This document shows, piece by piece, positions 52,672-60,859 of a DNA stretch of 64,000 bases. The stretch lies in assembly GCF_905373215.1 (NCBI RefSeq), contig NZ_CAJPRT010000009.1, forward strand, positions 7,016 to 71,015, written 5' to 3'. The position numbers and the translations under genes are program-made. The notes under the pieces are model-generated. The model was not told where the DNA came from. It searched no databases and saw nothing but the letters and a program-made list of their open reading frames with translations. The number at the start of each line of letters is the position of its first letter. Positions within the stretch are counted from its first letter, which is position 1. This DNA is from an uncultured Campylobacter sp. Its GTDB lineage: Bacteria; Campylobacterota; Campylobacteria; Campylobacterales; Campylobacteraceae.

Positions 52672-53043
52672 TTACTTTGAACGCGGCTTATTAAGTTTTA
52701 GTGCGACTACGGCGATTGCGACGTTTGCGTCGTGCGTGATGCTAAGGCTTGCGGATTTGATGTGAAATTTTTTACGGATTTTTTTACGGATTTTTAAATG
52801 CGGCGCGCCCAGGGCGTCTTTGTAAATTTTAGCGTCTTTAAAGCCGAATTCCGCGCCGATGCCGGTGCCTAGCGCCTTGCTAAGCGCCTCTTTGGCGGCA
52901 TAGATGCCCGCGATACTTTCGTCACGCAGCGCGGAGGAGTGTTCGGATTTTTTCAAAATGCGCTTTAGAAATTTCGCGCCGTATTTTGTGCGCAGCGCCG
53001 CGATCCTGCGCACCGCGGTTATGTCCGTGCCGATCTTTATCAC
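52672..53043 (-). CDS. acpS: holo-[acyl-carrier-protein] synthase
   Basis: AcpS adds 4'-phosphopantetheine to acyl carrier protein. The 123-residue protein has the metal-binding aspartate in IGTDITAV (about residue 6), the glutamate in YAAKEALSKALGTG (about 52), and the C-terminal SLSITHDANVAIAVV strand. The lysine-rich stretch KIRKKIRKKFHIK (about 84-96) is unusual but does not interrupt the fold. The start is GTG at 53043, since the conserved residues begin immediately. It follows the cyclophilin gene by 28 bases. Confidence 0.92.
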   Translation of the reverse strand: MIKIGTDITAVRRIAALRTKYGAKFLKRILKKSEHSSALRDESIAGIYAAKEALSKALGTGIGAEFGFKDAKIYKDALGAPHLKIRKKIRKKFHIKSASLSITHDANVAIAVVALKLNKPRSK

Positions 53044-53071
53044 GGTCTAGCGCCCCGCGGTTTAAATTTAA

Positions 53072-53566
53072 TCACGATTGCAGGCTCTCTTTAATCTCGA
53101 CGTCGATGATCTTATCGCCCTGTCTGATCGCGTCCAAAACCGCCAGGCTAGGCTGATCCACGATTTGTCCGAACACCGTGTGCACGCCGTCTAGGTGCGG
53201 CTGCGCGCTGTGGCAGACGAAAAACTGACTCCCGCCCGTATCGCGCCCCGCGTGCGCCATCGATAGCGCGCCGCGCACGTGCTTGTGCTTTTGGCGGTCG
53301 CATTCGCACTTTATACGCCAGCCGGGACCTCCCGTGCCGGTGCCGCGCGGGCAGCCGCCTTGGATCACGAAATTTGGGATCACGCGGTGAAAATTTAGCC
53401 CCTTGTAAAACCCGCTGCGAGCAAGGCTAGCGAAATTCGTAACCGCCTGCGGGGCTTCGCCACCGAAAAGCTCCAGCTTCATATCGCCCTTTTCGGTTTT
53501 GATAACTGCGTATTTATCGCGCGCTAAAGCCGCTGTGTCGATGTCGTAAATTTTTAAGCTTTCCAT
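53072..53566 (-). CDS. cyclophilin-type peptidyl-prolyl isomerase
   Basis: Cyclophilins speed proline cis-trans isomerisation. The 164-residue protein lacks a signal peptide and so is cytoplasmic. It has the active-site arginine and phenylalanine region FHRVIPNFVIQGGCPRGTG (about 59-77) and SMAHAGRDTGGSQFFVCHSAQPHLDG (about 99-124). It lies between yebC and acpS in a reverse-strand run of three genes. AAAAAATG with a weak AGGAGAAA starts it. Confidence 0.93.
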   Translation of the reverse strand: MESLKIYDIDTAALARDKYAVIKTEKGDMKLELFGGEAPQAVTNFASLARSGFYKGLNFHRVIPNFVIQGGCPRGTGTGGPGWRIKCECDRQKHKHVRGALSMAHAGRDTGGSQFFVCHSAQPHLDGVHTVFGQIVDQPSLAVLDAIRQGDKIIDVEIKESLQS

Positions 53567-53575
53567 TTTTTTCTC

Positions 53576-54310
53576 CTATGCGATGTTGGTGTAAACTGCC
53601 TGCACGTCGTCGTCATCCTCCAGCCGCTCTAGCAGTGCATCGATGTCGCCGAGCTGCTCCTCGCTAAATTCGTGCTTTTCATTAGCGACGAATTTTAAGC
53701 TTGCGCTGATGATCTCAAGCCCTATCTTTTCGATACCTTCGTTTAGAGTGCCGAAGCTTTCGTATTCGCCGTAGATTAGTAGCGTCTTTTCGAGTTCGCC
53801 CTTATCGTTTTCAAACTCATTGATCTCAAGCTCGCTAAGACCGAAGTCGATGAGCTCAAGCTCAAGCTCCTCGGTGTCGCGGTTCGGCAGCTTGGTCTCA
53901 AAAACGGCCTTGTGCGAAAACATAAATTTCAAACTGCCGCTCGGCAAAAACTCGCCCTTGGCTTTGTTTAAAATCGACTTTACGTTCGCGACGGTGCGGG
54001 TCGGGTTGTCGGTGGCGCATTCGATTATGAGAAGTGCGCCGTGGGGCGCCTTGCCGTCGTAAAAGATCGTTTTGATATCGGCGCTATCCTTGCCGCTAGC
54101 GCGCTTGATAGCCGCGTCGATGTTGTCTTTGGGCATATTTTGCGCCTTTGCCGTGGCGATCGCGGCGCGCAGTTTGGAGTTCATCAGCGGATCTTCGCCG
54201 CCCTCTTTCGCAGCCATCGTTATGGCCTTGCCCAGTTTTGGGAAAAGTTTGCTCATCTTCCCCCATCTAGCTTCTTTTGAAGCGCGTCTGTATTCAAAAG
54301 CTCGTCCCAT
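53576..54310 (-). CDS. yebC: YebC/PmpR-family protein
   Basis: The 244-residue protein starts GRAFEYRRASKEARWGKMSK, the YebC signature, and keeps the APHGALLIIECATDNPTRTVANVK block (about 88-111). YebC proteins were long annotated as transcription regulators; recent work also links them to relief of ribosome stalling at proline stretches, which would fit a genome encoding proline-rich TonB. It is the first gene of yebC-cyclophilin-acpS. Length is normal. Confidence 0.94.
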   Translation of the reverse strand: MGRAFEYRRASKEARWGKMSKLFPKLGKAITMAAKEGGEDPLMNSKLRAAIATAKAQNMPKDNIDAAIKRASGKDSADIKTIFYDGKAPHGALLIIECATDNPTRTVANVKSILNKAKGEFLPSGSLKFMFSHKAVFETKLPNRDTEELELELIDFGLSELEINEFENDKGELEKTLLIYGEYESFGTLNEGIEKIGLEIISASLKFVANEKHEFSEEQLGDIDALLERLEDDDDVQAVYTNIA

Positions 54311-54406
54311 AAAATTCCTTAAAACTTAAATTTAAAACGGGTGATTATAACGAAAAACCCTTAAATTTCAGGAGCGGGCGTTGAAATAAAATTTATTAAA
54401 AAGTAG

Positions 54407-54412
54407 TATAAG
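54407..54412 (+). promoter_or_regulatory. -10-like element (TATAAG) of the copper operon
   Basis: GTAGTATAAGT lies 31 bases before the copZ ATG, which has the ribosome site AAGGAGAGA. No copper-responsive operator was recognised. Confidence 0.4.
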
Positions 54413-54442
54413 TTTTGAAATTTTAATCCGAAGGAGAGACTC

Positions 54443-54658
54443 ATGGCTTTGAAACAAAGCGTAAAATTTAAGGCGCAAAATATCCACTGCGAAAATTGCG
54501 CGAGGACGATCAAAAACGCGCTTAAGGACGATTTCGGCGAGATCGAGGTGGACGTGGCAAGCGGAGTGGTGAGTTTAAGCTTAGATCCGCGCGACGAGGC
54601 TAAATTTAAAGAGGAGATGGACGATTTGGGCTTTAGCGTCGCAGAAAAGCTAGCCTAA
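54443..54658 (+). CDS. copZ: copper chaperone, heavy-metal-associated domain
   Basis: This 71-residue single HMA domain has the metal site CENC (residues 15-18, in NIHCENCARTIKNAL). The usual M-x-C-x-x-C methionine is replaced (HCENC preceded by Ile). It delivers copper(I) to the exporter encoded next. AAGGAGAGA precedes the ATG. Its stop lies 11 bases before the copA ATG. The pair copZ-copA is a standard copper detoxification unit. Confidence 0.9.
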   Translation: MALKQSVKFKAQNIHCENCARTIKNALKDDFGEIEVDVASGVVSLSLDPRDEAKFKEEMDDLGFSVAEKLA

Positions 54659-54669
54659 AAACTAACGCA

Positions 54670-56847
54670 ATGTCAAGTAAAATCACTCTAAATATCGTCG
54701 GGATGAGCTGCGTAAACTGCTCCAATGCGATCGAGCGGGTAAGTCGAAAGATCGAGGGGGTGCAGGACGCGCACGTAAATTTCGCAAACGGCAGCGGCGA
54801 GTTCGTACTTGCTGATCCGGCGCTTGAGGAGACGCTAAAAGCCAAGATCAAAAAGCTGGGCTACGACATCGCCGTCGATTACGAGGATTTGGAGCGCAAA
54901 AAGCGGCGCAACCTCAAAGCGGCGCTATTTAGACTTATTCTCGCTCTCGTTTTAGCCGCGGCGGTAATGGCGGTGGAGATGAGCAGTTTTTTAGGCTTCG
55001 TTCCAAAGGCGCTACTTTGCGCGGCGATGGCGTGCGTGAGCCTATTTTACTGCGGCAAGAACTTCTTTTATCACGCTTACGGCTCTCTGAAAAACAGAAG
55101 CTTCGATATGAACGTGCTCGTGGCGATGGGAAGCTTTTTTGCGTTTGCCTATTCGCTAACGGCCGCGGCGTGGGTCTATACGCACGGCGCGCAGAACGAA
55201 TTTACCAATCTTTATTTCTCGTCCGCCTCGATGATAATCGCCTTTATCTCGCTCGGCAAATACCTAGAAGAGCGCAGCAAGATGAAGGCGAACGACTACA
55301 TCAAGGGACTAATCGATCTAAGCCCTAAAACCGCGCTTTTGATCAAGGACGACGGCACGATAGCTGAAGTGCGCGCAGAAGCGCTAAAGCCGGGCGATAA
55401 GGTGCTCGTAAAAAACGGCTCGCGCATCCCTTGCGACGGGCTTATCGTAGAAGGCGGCGCGCAGATCGACGCTTCGCTCATCAGCGGCGAGAGCTTGGCG
55501 GTTTATAAAGGCGTAGGCGATGAGGTAAATGCGGGCTGCGTCAGCACGGACGGCGTTATCTACGTGAAGGTGACGAAATTTTCGCATCAGACGCTGCTTG
55601 CCGAGATTAAAAATCTGCTAAACGAGGCAGGCAACAAAAAGATGCCGATCGCGCGCTTTGCGGATAAAATTTCAAATATCTTCGTGCCCGCGGTGATTTT
55701 GATCGCGCTTGTCAGCTTTATAGCGTGGATGGCGCTTGACGGGCGACTCTCATACGCCGCATCCGCCGCTATCTGCGTGCTTATCATCTCCTGCCCGTGC
55801 GCGCTAGGTCTTGCGACGCCGATTGCGATCGTTTGCGCGATCTCAAACGCCGCAAAGGCTGGAATTTTAATCAAAAATCCCGAAATTTTAGAAATTTTAA
55901 AAGGCGCCGACGTCGCGGTTTTTGATAAAACAGGCACGCTTAGCAAGGGCGAAATTTCTGTAAGCTTCAGCGATCTGAGCGCTCAGGATCTCTATGCTCT
56001 AGCAAGCGCGCAAAAGCTTAGCGAGCATCCGATCTCAAAGGCGATCGTAAAATTTGCCGAGCTGAAATTCGGCGAAATTTCTAAATTTAACGGCGAGTTC
56101 GAAAGCATCGCGGGCAAGGGGATTGTCGCTAAAAATCCCACCGGCGAAATTCTTTGCGGCAGCGCGGGCTTTCTGCGCGAGCGCGGCGTGGATGCGGGCG
56201 TCGAAGTAGAAGCGGAGGAGCTTTTAGACAAGGGCTTCGGCGTCGTTTACTGTGCGATAGGCGGCTCATACGCGGGCTTCATCGCATTTAGCGACGAGAT
56301 CAGAGCCGAAGCGCGCGGCGTCGTGCAGACGCTGCAAAAAAGAGGCGTAAAAACCGTCATGCTAACGGGCGATAACGCCAAAACGGCAAATTTCGTCGCT
56401 CGCAACCTCGGCATCGACGAGGTAAGAAGCGGAGTGCTTCCAAGCGGCAAATATGAGTTCATCAAATCCCTGACGGACGAAGGCAAGCGGGTGCTTTTCG
56501 TGGGTGACGGCGTCAATGACGCGCCGAGCTTAAAAGCCGCTAGTATCGGCATCGCGATGAACGGCGGCAGCGACGTAGCCAAGGGCGCGGGCGACGTGAT
56601 CTTTATAAAAAACGACCTTGAAAGCGTGCTGTATCTATTCCGCCTAGGCGGTGCCGCCATGCGGACGATCAAACAAAACCTCTTCTGGGCGCTGTTTTAC
56701 AACGCCGTATGTATCCCGATCGCAGCAGGCGCGCTATATCCAGCGCTCGGCGTGCTTCTAAAGCCGATGTACGGCGCTGCCGCGATGTGCTTTAGCTCCG
56801 TAACGGTCGTGCTAAACTCCATCAGATTGAAATTCGCTAAATTTTAA
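54670..56847 (+). CDS. copA: copper-exporting P-type ATPase
   Basis: CopA pumps copper(I) out of the cytoplasm. The 725-residue protein has one N-terminal HMA domain (GMSCVNCSNAIE, about 9-20), eight membrane helices and the ion site CPC in SCPCALGLATP (about 376-386). The phosphorylation site DKTGT (about 418-422), the HP motif SEHPI (about 456-460) and GDGVNDAPSL (about 614-623) complete the catalytic set. It is full length and uninterrupted. It forms an operon with copZ. Confidence 0.96.
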   Translation: MSSKITLNIVGMSCVNCSNAIERVSRKIEGVQDAHVNFANGSGEFVLADPALEETLKAKIKKLGYDIAVDYEDLERKKRRNLKAALFRLILALVLAAAVMAVEMSSFLGFVPKALLCAAMACVSLFYCGKNFFYHAYGSLKNRSFDMNVLVAMGSFFAFAYSLTAAAWVYTHGAQNEFTNLYFSSASMIIAFISLGKYLEERSKMKANDYIKGLIDLSPKTALLIKDDGTIAEVRAEALKPGDKVLVKNGSRIPCDGLIVEGGAQIDASLISGESLAVYKGVGDEVNAGCVSTDGVIYVKVTKFSHQTLLAEIKNLLNEAGNKKMPIARFADKISNIFVPAVILIALVSFIAWMALDGRLSYAASAAICVLIISCPCALGLATPIAIVCAISNAAKAGILIKNPEILEILKGADVAVFDKTGTLSKGEISVSFSDLSAQDLYALASAQKLSEHPISKAIVKFAELKFGEISKFNGEFESIAGKGIVAKNPTGEILCGSAGFLRERGVDAGVEVEAEELLDKGFGVVYCAIGGSYAGFIAFSDEIRAEARGVVQTLQKRGVKTVMLTGDNAKTANFVARNLGIDEVRSGVLPSGKYEFIKSLTDEGKRVLFVGDGVNDAPSLKAASIGIAMNGGSDVAKGAGDVIFIKNDLESVLYLFRLGGAAMRTIKQNLFWALFYNAVCIPIAAGALYPALGVLLKPMYGAAAMCFSSVTVVLNSIRLKFAKF

Positions 56848-57239
56848 CGCGGCGGATTTTGCGCTAGCCGCGGAATGTTGCGCGGCGAAATTTTAATTCT
56901 ACTCCGCGCAGAGCGCGTAAAATTTTATCCCGCGGCTAATCGCGCGCGGAATTCCGCGGGATTAGCGCTGCTTGCAAAATTTTATCTCACCGCTAGCCCG
57001 CGCGTAAATTTTAAAATTTTAACGTCGCCGGTCCGCCGTGCCGTTGTATCACGCCGCCCGTCTCTACGCCGCTAACTAGCCGTCGTTTAACGCCGCTCGC
57101 CGCTGCGCCGTAAAATTTTAAAAATTCCACAAAATTTTATAAGGCTAAAAGGAATTCCGCAGAATTTCACCGCCAGCACTAAGTTTTAATAAATAAATTT
57201 AAAGGTAAAATAACGCTTCAAATGCAATTCGAGGTAGCG
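56848..57239. other. 390-bp spacer after copA
   Basis: Filler of GC-rich spacers and AAATTT/GAATTC words. No clear gene. AT-rich DNA with TAATAAATAAATTTAAAGG just before 57222 probably carries the promoter of the ankyrin gene. Confidence 0.5.
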
Positions 57240-58472
57240 ATGCGAAAAATTCTAATGGGTTCGTTTGTTTTTTGCGGCACGCTTTTTGGCGCTTCTTGCG
57301 AGCAGATGCTAAGCGATCCGCGCAGCTTTTTTAGCAAAGAGCCTGCGGACGAAGAGCTGCTGCAAAGCGATTTTGGCTGTAAAGGCTCGCTAGCTGGCGC
57401 GGAATTTTTGCAAAATTTAAAAAGCGCGGCTTCTGAGATCAGGGACGAAAATATCGATTGCGTCGGTAATGAAGCCTTGCTGAACGAAAAAAGGCTTGAG
57501 CGAACCTTGGCATTTGCGGGGATGGATGGCGAGGGCTTTTTGAGCTATGCTAAAGAGAAAAACTATGCGCAAATTAGCGAAAAATCGCTTGAAGCCTTAG
57601 AATTTTACTCCGAGCGCAAGATCGGAAATTTCATCGCTTATGGCAATTTTATGGGCGAGGTCCCGACAGCCAGGGAGTCGCTAAGAGATTATTTCGCTGC
57701 TAAATTTAACAAAAACGACGCCGATGAGCTGGCAAGCGCCGTGATAGCGGAATTTATCGCATACGCCGCAAAGGATCGCAAGGCGGGAGATTACGGTGAG
57801 CTTGAGCTGGCGCTAAAAGGCGGAGTAGGCGCAGATGAGTTTCGTACGCTACTTTTTAGCAAGGATTTTGCGATTTACGAGCTTGATAATGCCCTGGATC
57901 TGGCGCTTTTGCTAGGATATGACGAGCGCTTTAGCGGCGCTTTGATCGATCGGGGCGCGCAGATAAATGCTGGCGAGGAAAACTCGCTATTTTATGCGAT
58001 GAATAACGTTCAAAGCGCTAAATTTATGATCTCTAAAGGCGCCTTGGTTGGCTATAAAAACTCGCTTGGGCAAACTCCGATATTTTTTGCCGCCGCCGCA
58101 AAAAATTATGAGCTCGTAAAGTTGCTAATCTACTCGCACGCTAGCGTAAATGTCCGCCAGATCGGCAGCGCTGAAGCTCAGGCCCTGGCATCGTTAGGCG
58201 AGCGTAGCGACGGCTGTGAGCGTTCGGGCGCGGGCAAGACACTGCTGATGTTTGCGGCGCAAAAAAGTACCAAGCAGATCGTTGAATTGCTCGTAAAATC
58301 GGGCGCAAACGAAAAGGCAGTCGATGAGGCAGGGCTAAATGCGCTAGACTACGCGCTTGCAGGCAGCGAAGCGGCTACACAGAGCTATTTGCGCTCGCTT
58401 GGACTAAGTCCTACGCAAGTAAGCGATGATTTTACGAGCGATCCGCAAGATGCACCTGAGCGTGAGAATTAG
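57240..58472 (+). CDS. exported ankyrin-repeat protein
   Basis: I prefer the ATG at 57240 (GAGG six bases upstream) over the in-frame ATG at 57222, because it gives a clean signal peptide MRKILMGSFVFCGTLFGASC. The 410-residue protein has at least three ankyrin repeats in its C-terminal half: DLALLLGYDERFSGALIDRGAQINAG, QTPIFFAAAAKNYELVKLLIYSHASVNV and KTLLMFAAQKSTKQIVELLVKSGANEKAV. The N-terminal 200 residues have no recognised domain. An ankyrin gene lies next to the nhaC-trmA-ilvA block in C. jejuni as I recall it, so this one is ancestral. Confidence 0.82.
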   Translation: MRKILMGSFVFCGTLFGASCEQMLSDPRSFFSKEPADEELLQSDFGCKGSLAGAEFLQNLKSAASEIRDENIDCVGNEALLNEKRLERTLAFAGMDGEGFLSYAKEKNYAQISEKSLEALEFYSERKIGNFIAYGNFMGEVPTARESLRDYFAAKFNKNDADELASAVIAEFIAYAAKDRKAGDYGELELALKGGVGADEFRTLLFSKDFAIYELDNALDLALLLGYDERFSGALIDRGAQINAGEENSLFYAMNNVQSAKFMISKGALVGYKNSLGQTPIFFAAAAKNYELVKLLIYSHASVNVRQIGSAEAQALASLGERSDGCERSGAGKTLLMFAAQKSTKQIVELLVKSGANEKAVDEAGLNALDYALAGSEAATQSYLRSLGLSPTQVSDDFTSDPQDAPEREN

Positions 58473-59158
58473 CAAGCAGGCTTGATTTAAAGGGTCGTTT
58501 ACCGCTTCGTCGTTTTAAGTTTGCAGCGTTTTGGGTTTGCAAAAGCTTTATGAGCTTTAAATTTAGAGTTTTGCCGCTTTGTAAATTCTATAAATTTAGC
58601 GGATTTTTCGAGTGCGAGTTGGTAGAATTTAACGCTTTAAAATTTTATCGCTTTGCTTGCGCAGGTTGCATGCACTGAAATTTTATAAACGTGCAGACGA
58701 GCTTTAAAAATGGCGATTTGTGCATTTATGCGCGATAAAATTTTTGCTGAGGGATTTTGGTTTGCGATCAAGAGCGGGATTTCGTCAAATTTTGTGCGCA
58801 AAATTATCGCTCTTGCGACAAAGTAAGTGCTGCAACATTGCGGAATTTTACCTTGATTTGGGGCTTTTGCTATGTTAAGTAGAATTTAAATGCACTTATA
58901 AAACGCTTTTTGATTACGCCGCGCGCGGTATTTTGCACCGGAGAGATTTTTCTGCGCGATAAATTGCTTAAAAATGCGTGCTAGAAATTGTAAACGCAGC
59001 AAAATTGTAGAGCTTGCTGTGCGATTAAGGCGCTCAATAATCGCCGTAAAATAAAGCACGCGAATTATGAATAATTGCTGCAATGCGTGCAGAATTTTAA
59101 AATTTAACCTCCTATCGGAGGTTAAATTTTAAAATTTTATCAATCATCAAGGATTAAA
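58473..59158. other. 686-bp region between the ankyrin gene and nhaC
   Basis: No credible gene. The DNA is less GC-rich than other spacers and has scattered AAATTT words. A strong hairpin at 59095-59134 stands just before nhaC. Sequence near 58860 (GCTATGTTAAGTAGAATTT) could be promoter-like, but nothing is decisive. Confidence 0.45.
59095..59134 (+). promoter_or_regulatory. 18-bp perfect hairpin in the nhaC leader (candidate attenuator)
   Basis: TTTTAAAATTTAACCTCC and its exact complement enclose the loop TATC. TTTTATC follows. Only 24 bases separate the hairpin from the nhaC ATG, too few for a promoter, so the hairpin is probably transcribed as part of the leader. It has the form of an intrinsic terminator and could attenuate nhaC-trmA. 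A terminator for unseen upstream RNA is the alternative. Confidence 0.6.
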
Positions 59159-60859
59159 ATGTTAAAAAATTTGCTTATCTTTACGGCGATTTTTTTGCCC
59201 GCGCTGGCGCTTGCGGACGTGGAGCCCGCCGTGCGAAACAGCGAGCTTTACGGCGTGCTGACGCTTATCCCGCCGGTCGCGGCGATCGTGCTTGCTTTTA
59301 TCACCAAGGACGTGATTTTGTCGCTGTTTTTGGGCGTGCTAAGCGGGACCTTTCTCATCGGTATGGTCGATCAAAATATCGCAGCTTCGGCGCTTTTTGC
59401 CTTTACGAACCTGTGTTCGCGCGTAGTAAAATCGATGGCGGATACGTGGAATGCGGGCATTTTGCTTCAGGTCATGTGTATCGGCGGGCTCATCGCTTTG
59501 GTGACCAAAAGCGGCGGCACGAAGGCGCTTGCGCTCTGGCTTAGCAAACACGCAGACACTCCCGTTTTAGGTCAAATTTATACTTGGCTGATGGGTATCG
59601 TGATATTTTTCGACGATTACGCAAACGCGCTGATCGTGGGTCCGATCATGCGGCCTCTGATGGATAAATTTAAAATTTCGCGCGCGAAATTCGCCTTCAT
59701 CATCGACGCGACCGCCGCGCCGATCACCGGCATCGCCGTGATCTCTACGTGGGTCGGAGTTGAAATTTCGGCGATCAAAGAGGCCTACTCGCAGATCGGC
59801 GTAGAAAACATAAACGCCTTCACCGTCTTTGTAGAGACGATCCCGTATAGATTTTATAATATTTTCATGATCTTTTTCGTAGTCGCTACCGCCGTAATGA
59901 GTAGGGAGTTTGGCTCGATGTATCACGCAGAGATCGCATCTCGCGGCGGAAAGAGCGGAGCTGCGGATTTTAAAATTAAAAATTTAGAGGATCAAATTTT
60001 TGTACCCAAAGAGGGCGTCGCGCTTCGCAAGCTAAACGCGATAATCCCGCTAGGAGCGATGATCGTACTTTCCGTCATCGGGTTTTATTTTAATGGCTAC
60101 AGCTCTCTGGAGGGCGAGGCTTTGGAGGCGGTTAAGGCGGCTCCTCTTAGCTTTACTTCGATCCGCACCGCATTTAGTGCGGCGGATGCCTCGGTCGTGC
60201 TGTTTCAATCCGCGCTCTTTTCTTCGATCATCGCCGTCGTTTTGGGCATCGCGCAAAAAATTTACGGCGTCAAAGAGGCGATCGAGGTCTGGGTTGGCGG
60301 CTGGAAAAGTATGCTAAATACCGTCATAATCCTGCTTTTTGCGTGGTCGCTAAGCTCTGTTATCAAAGAGCTTGGCACTTCGCGCTACCTAGTCGAGCTT
60401 CTAAGCGACGCTACGCCGCGCTTTGCTCTTGCGATCGTGATCTTCGTGCTTAGCTCGTTTATCTCATTTTCAACGGGCACAAGCTTCGGTACTATGGGCA
60501 TCGTCACCCCTCTGGCCGTGCCGTTAGCGCACGCCGTAGGTCAAAAATATGGCCTTAGCGGCGAGGAATTTCACGTTTTCATGTGCGTAAATGTAAGCGC
60601 GGTGCTTACGGGGGCGATCTTCGGCGATCACTGCTCGCCGATTTCGGATACGACGATCCTCTCTTCGATGGGCGCAGGCTGCGATCACATCGAGCACGTA
60701 AGCACGCAGATGACCTATGCGCTGGTCGTTTGCGGCATCAGTATCGTTTGCGGCTACCTGCCTGCGGGCTTTGGACTTAGCGTGTGGGCCTGCCTGATCT
60801 TGGGTATCGCGGCTATCATTCTTTTATTGCGCGTAGTGGGTAAAAGAGTGGATGTATGA
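59159..60859 (+). CDS. nhaC: Na+/H+ antiporter, NhaC family
   Basis: This 566-residue inner-membrane protein has about twelve membrane helices and the NhaC-family stretches FFDDYANALIVGPIMRPLMD (about 142-161), DATAAPITGIAVISTWVG (about 182-199) and FSTGTSFGTMGIVTPLAVP (about 438-456). GAIFGDHCSPISDTTILSS (about 484-502) follows. Such proteins exchange sodium (or in relatives malate/lactate) for protons. An N-terminal signal-like helix is present. AAGGATTAAA precedes the ATG. Its stop overlaps trmA by four bases, a pairing also found in C. jejuni as I recall it. Confidence 0.88.
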   Translation: MLKNLLIFTAIFLPALALADVEPAVRNSELYGVLTLIPPVAAIVLAFITKDVILSLFLGVLSGTFLIGMVDQNIAASALFAFTNLCSRVVKSMADTWNAGILLQVMCIGGLIALVTKSGGTKALALWLSKHADTPVLGQIYTWLMGIVIFFDDYANALIVGPIMRPLMDKFKISRAKFAFIIDATAAPITGIAVISTWVGVEISAIKEAYSQIGVENINAFTVFVETIPYRFYNIFMIFFVVATAVMSREFGSMYHAEIASRGGKSGAADFKIKNLEDQIFVPKEGVALRKLNAIIPLGAMIVLSVIGFYFNGYSSLEGEALEAVKAAPLSFTSIRTAFSAADASVVLFQSALFSSIIAVVLGIAQKIYGVKEAIEVWVGGWKSMLNTVIILLFAWSLSSVIKELGTSRYLVELLSDATPRFALAIVIFVLSSFISFSTGTSFGTMGIVTPLAVPLAHAVGQKYGLSGEEFHVFMCVNVSAVLTGAIFGDHCSPISDTTILSSMGAGCDHIEHVSTQMTYALVVCGISIVCGYLPAGFGLSVWACLILGIAAIILLLRVVGKRVDV

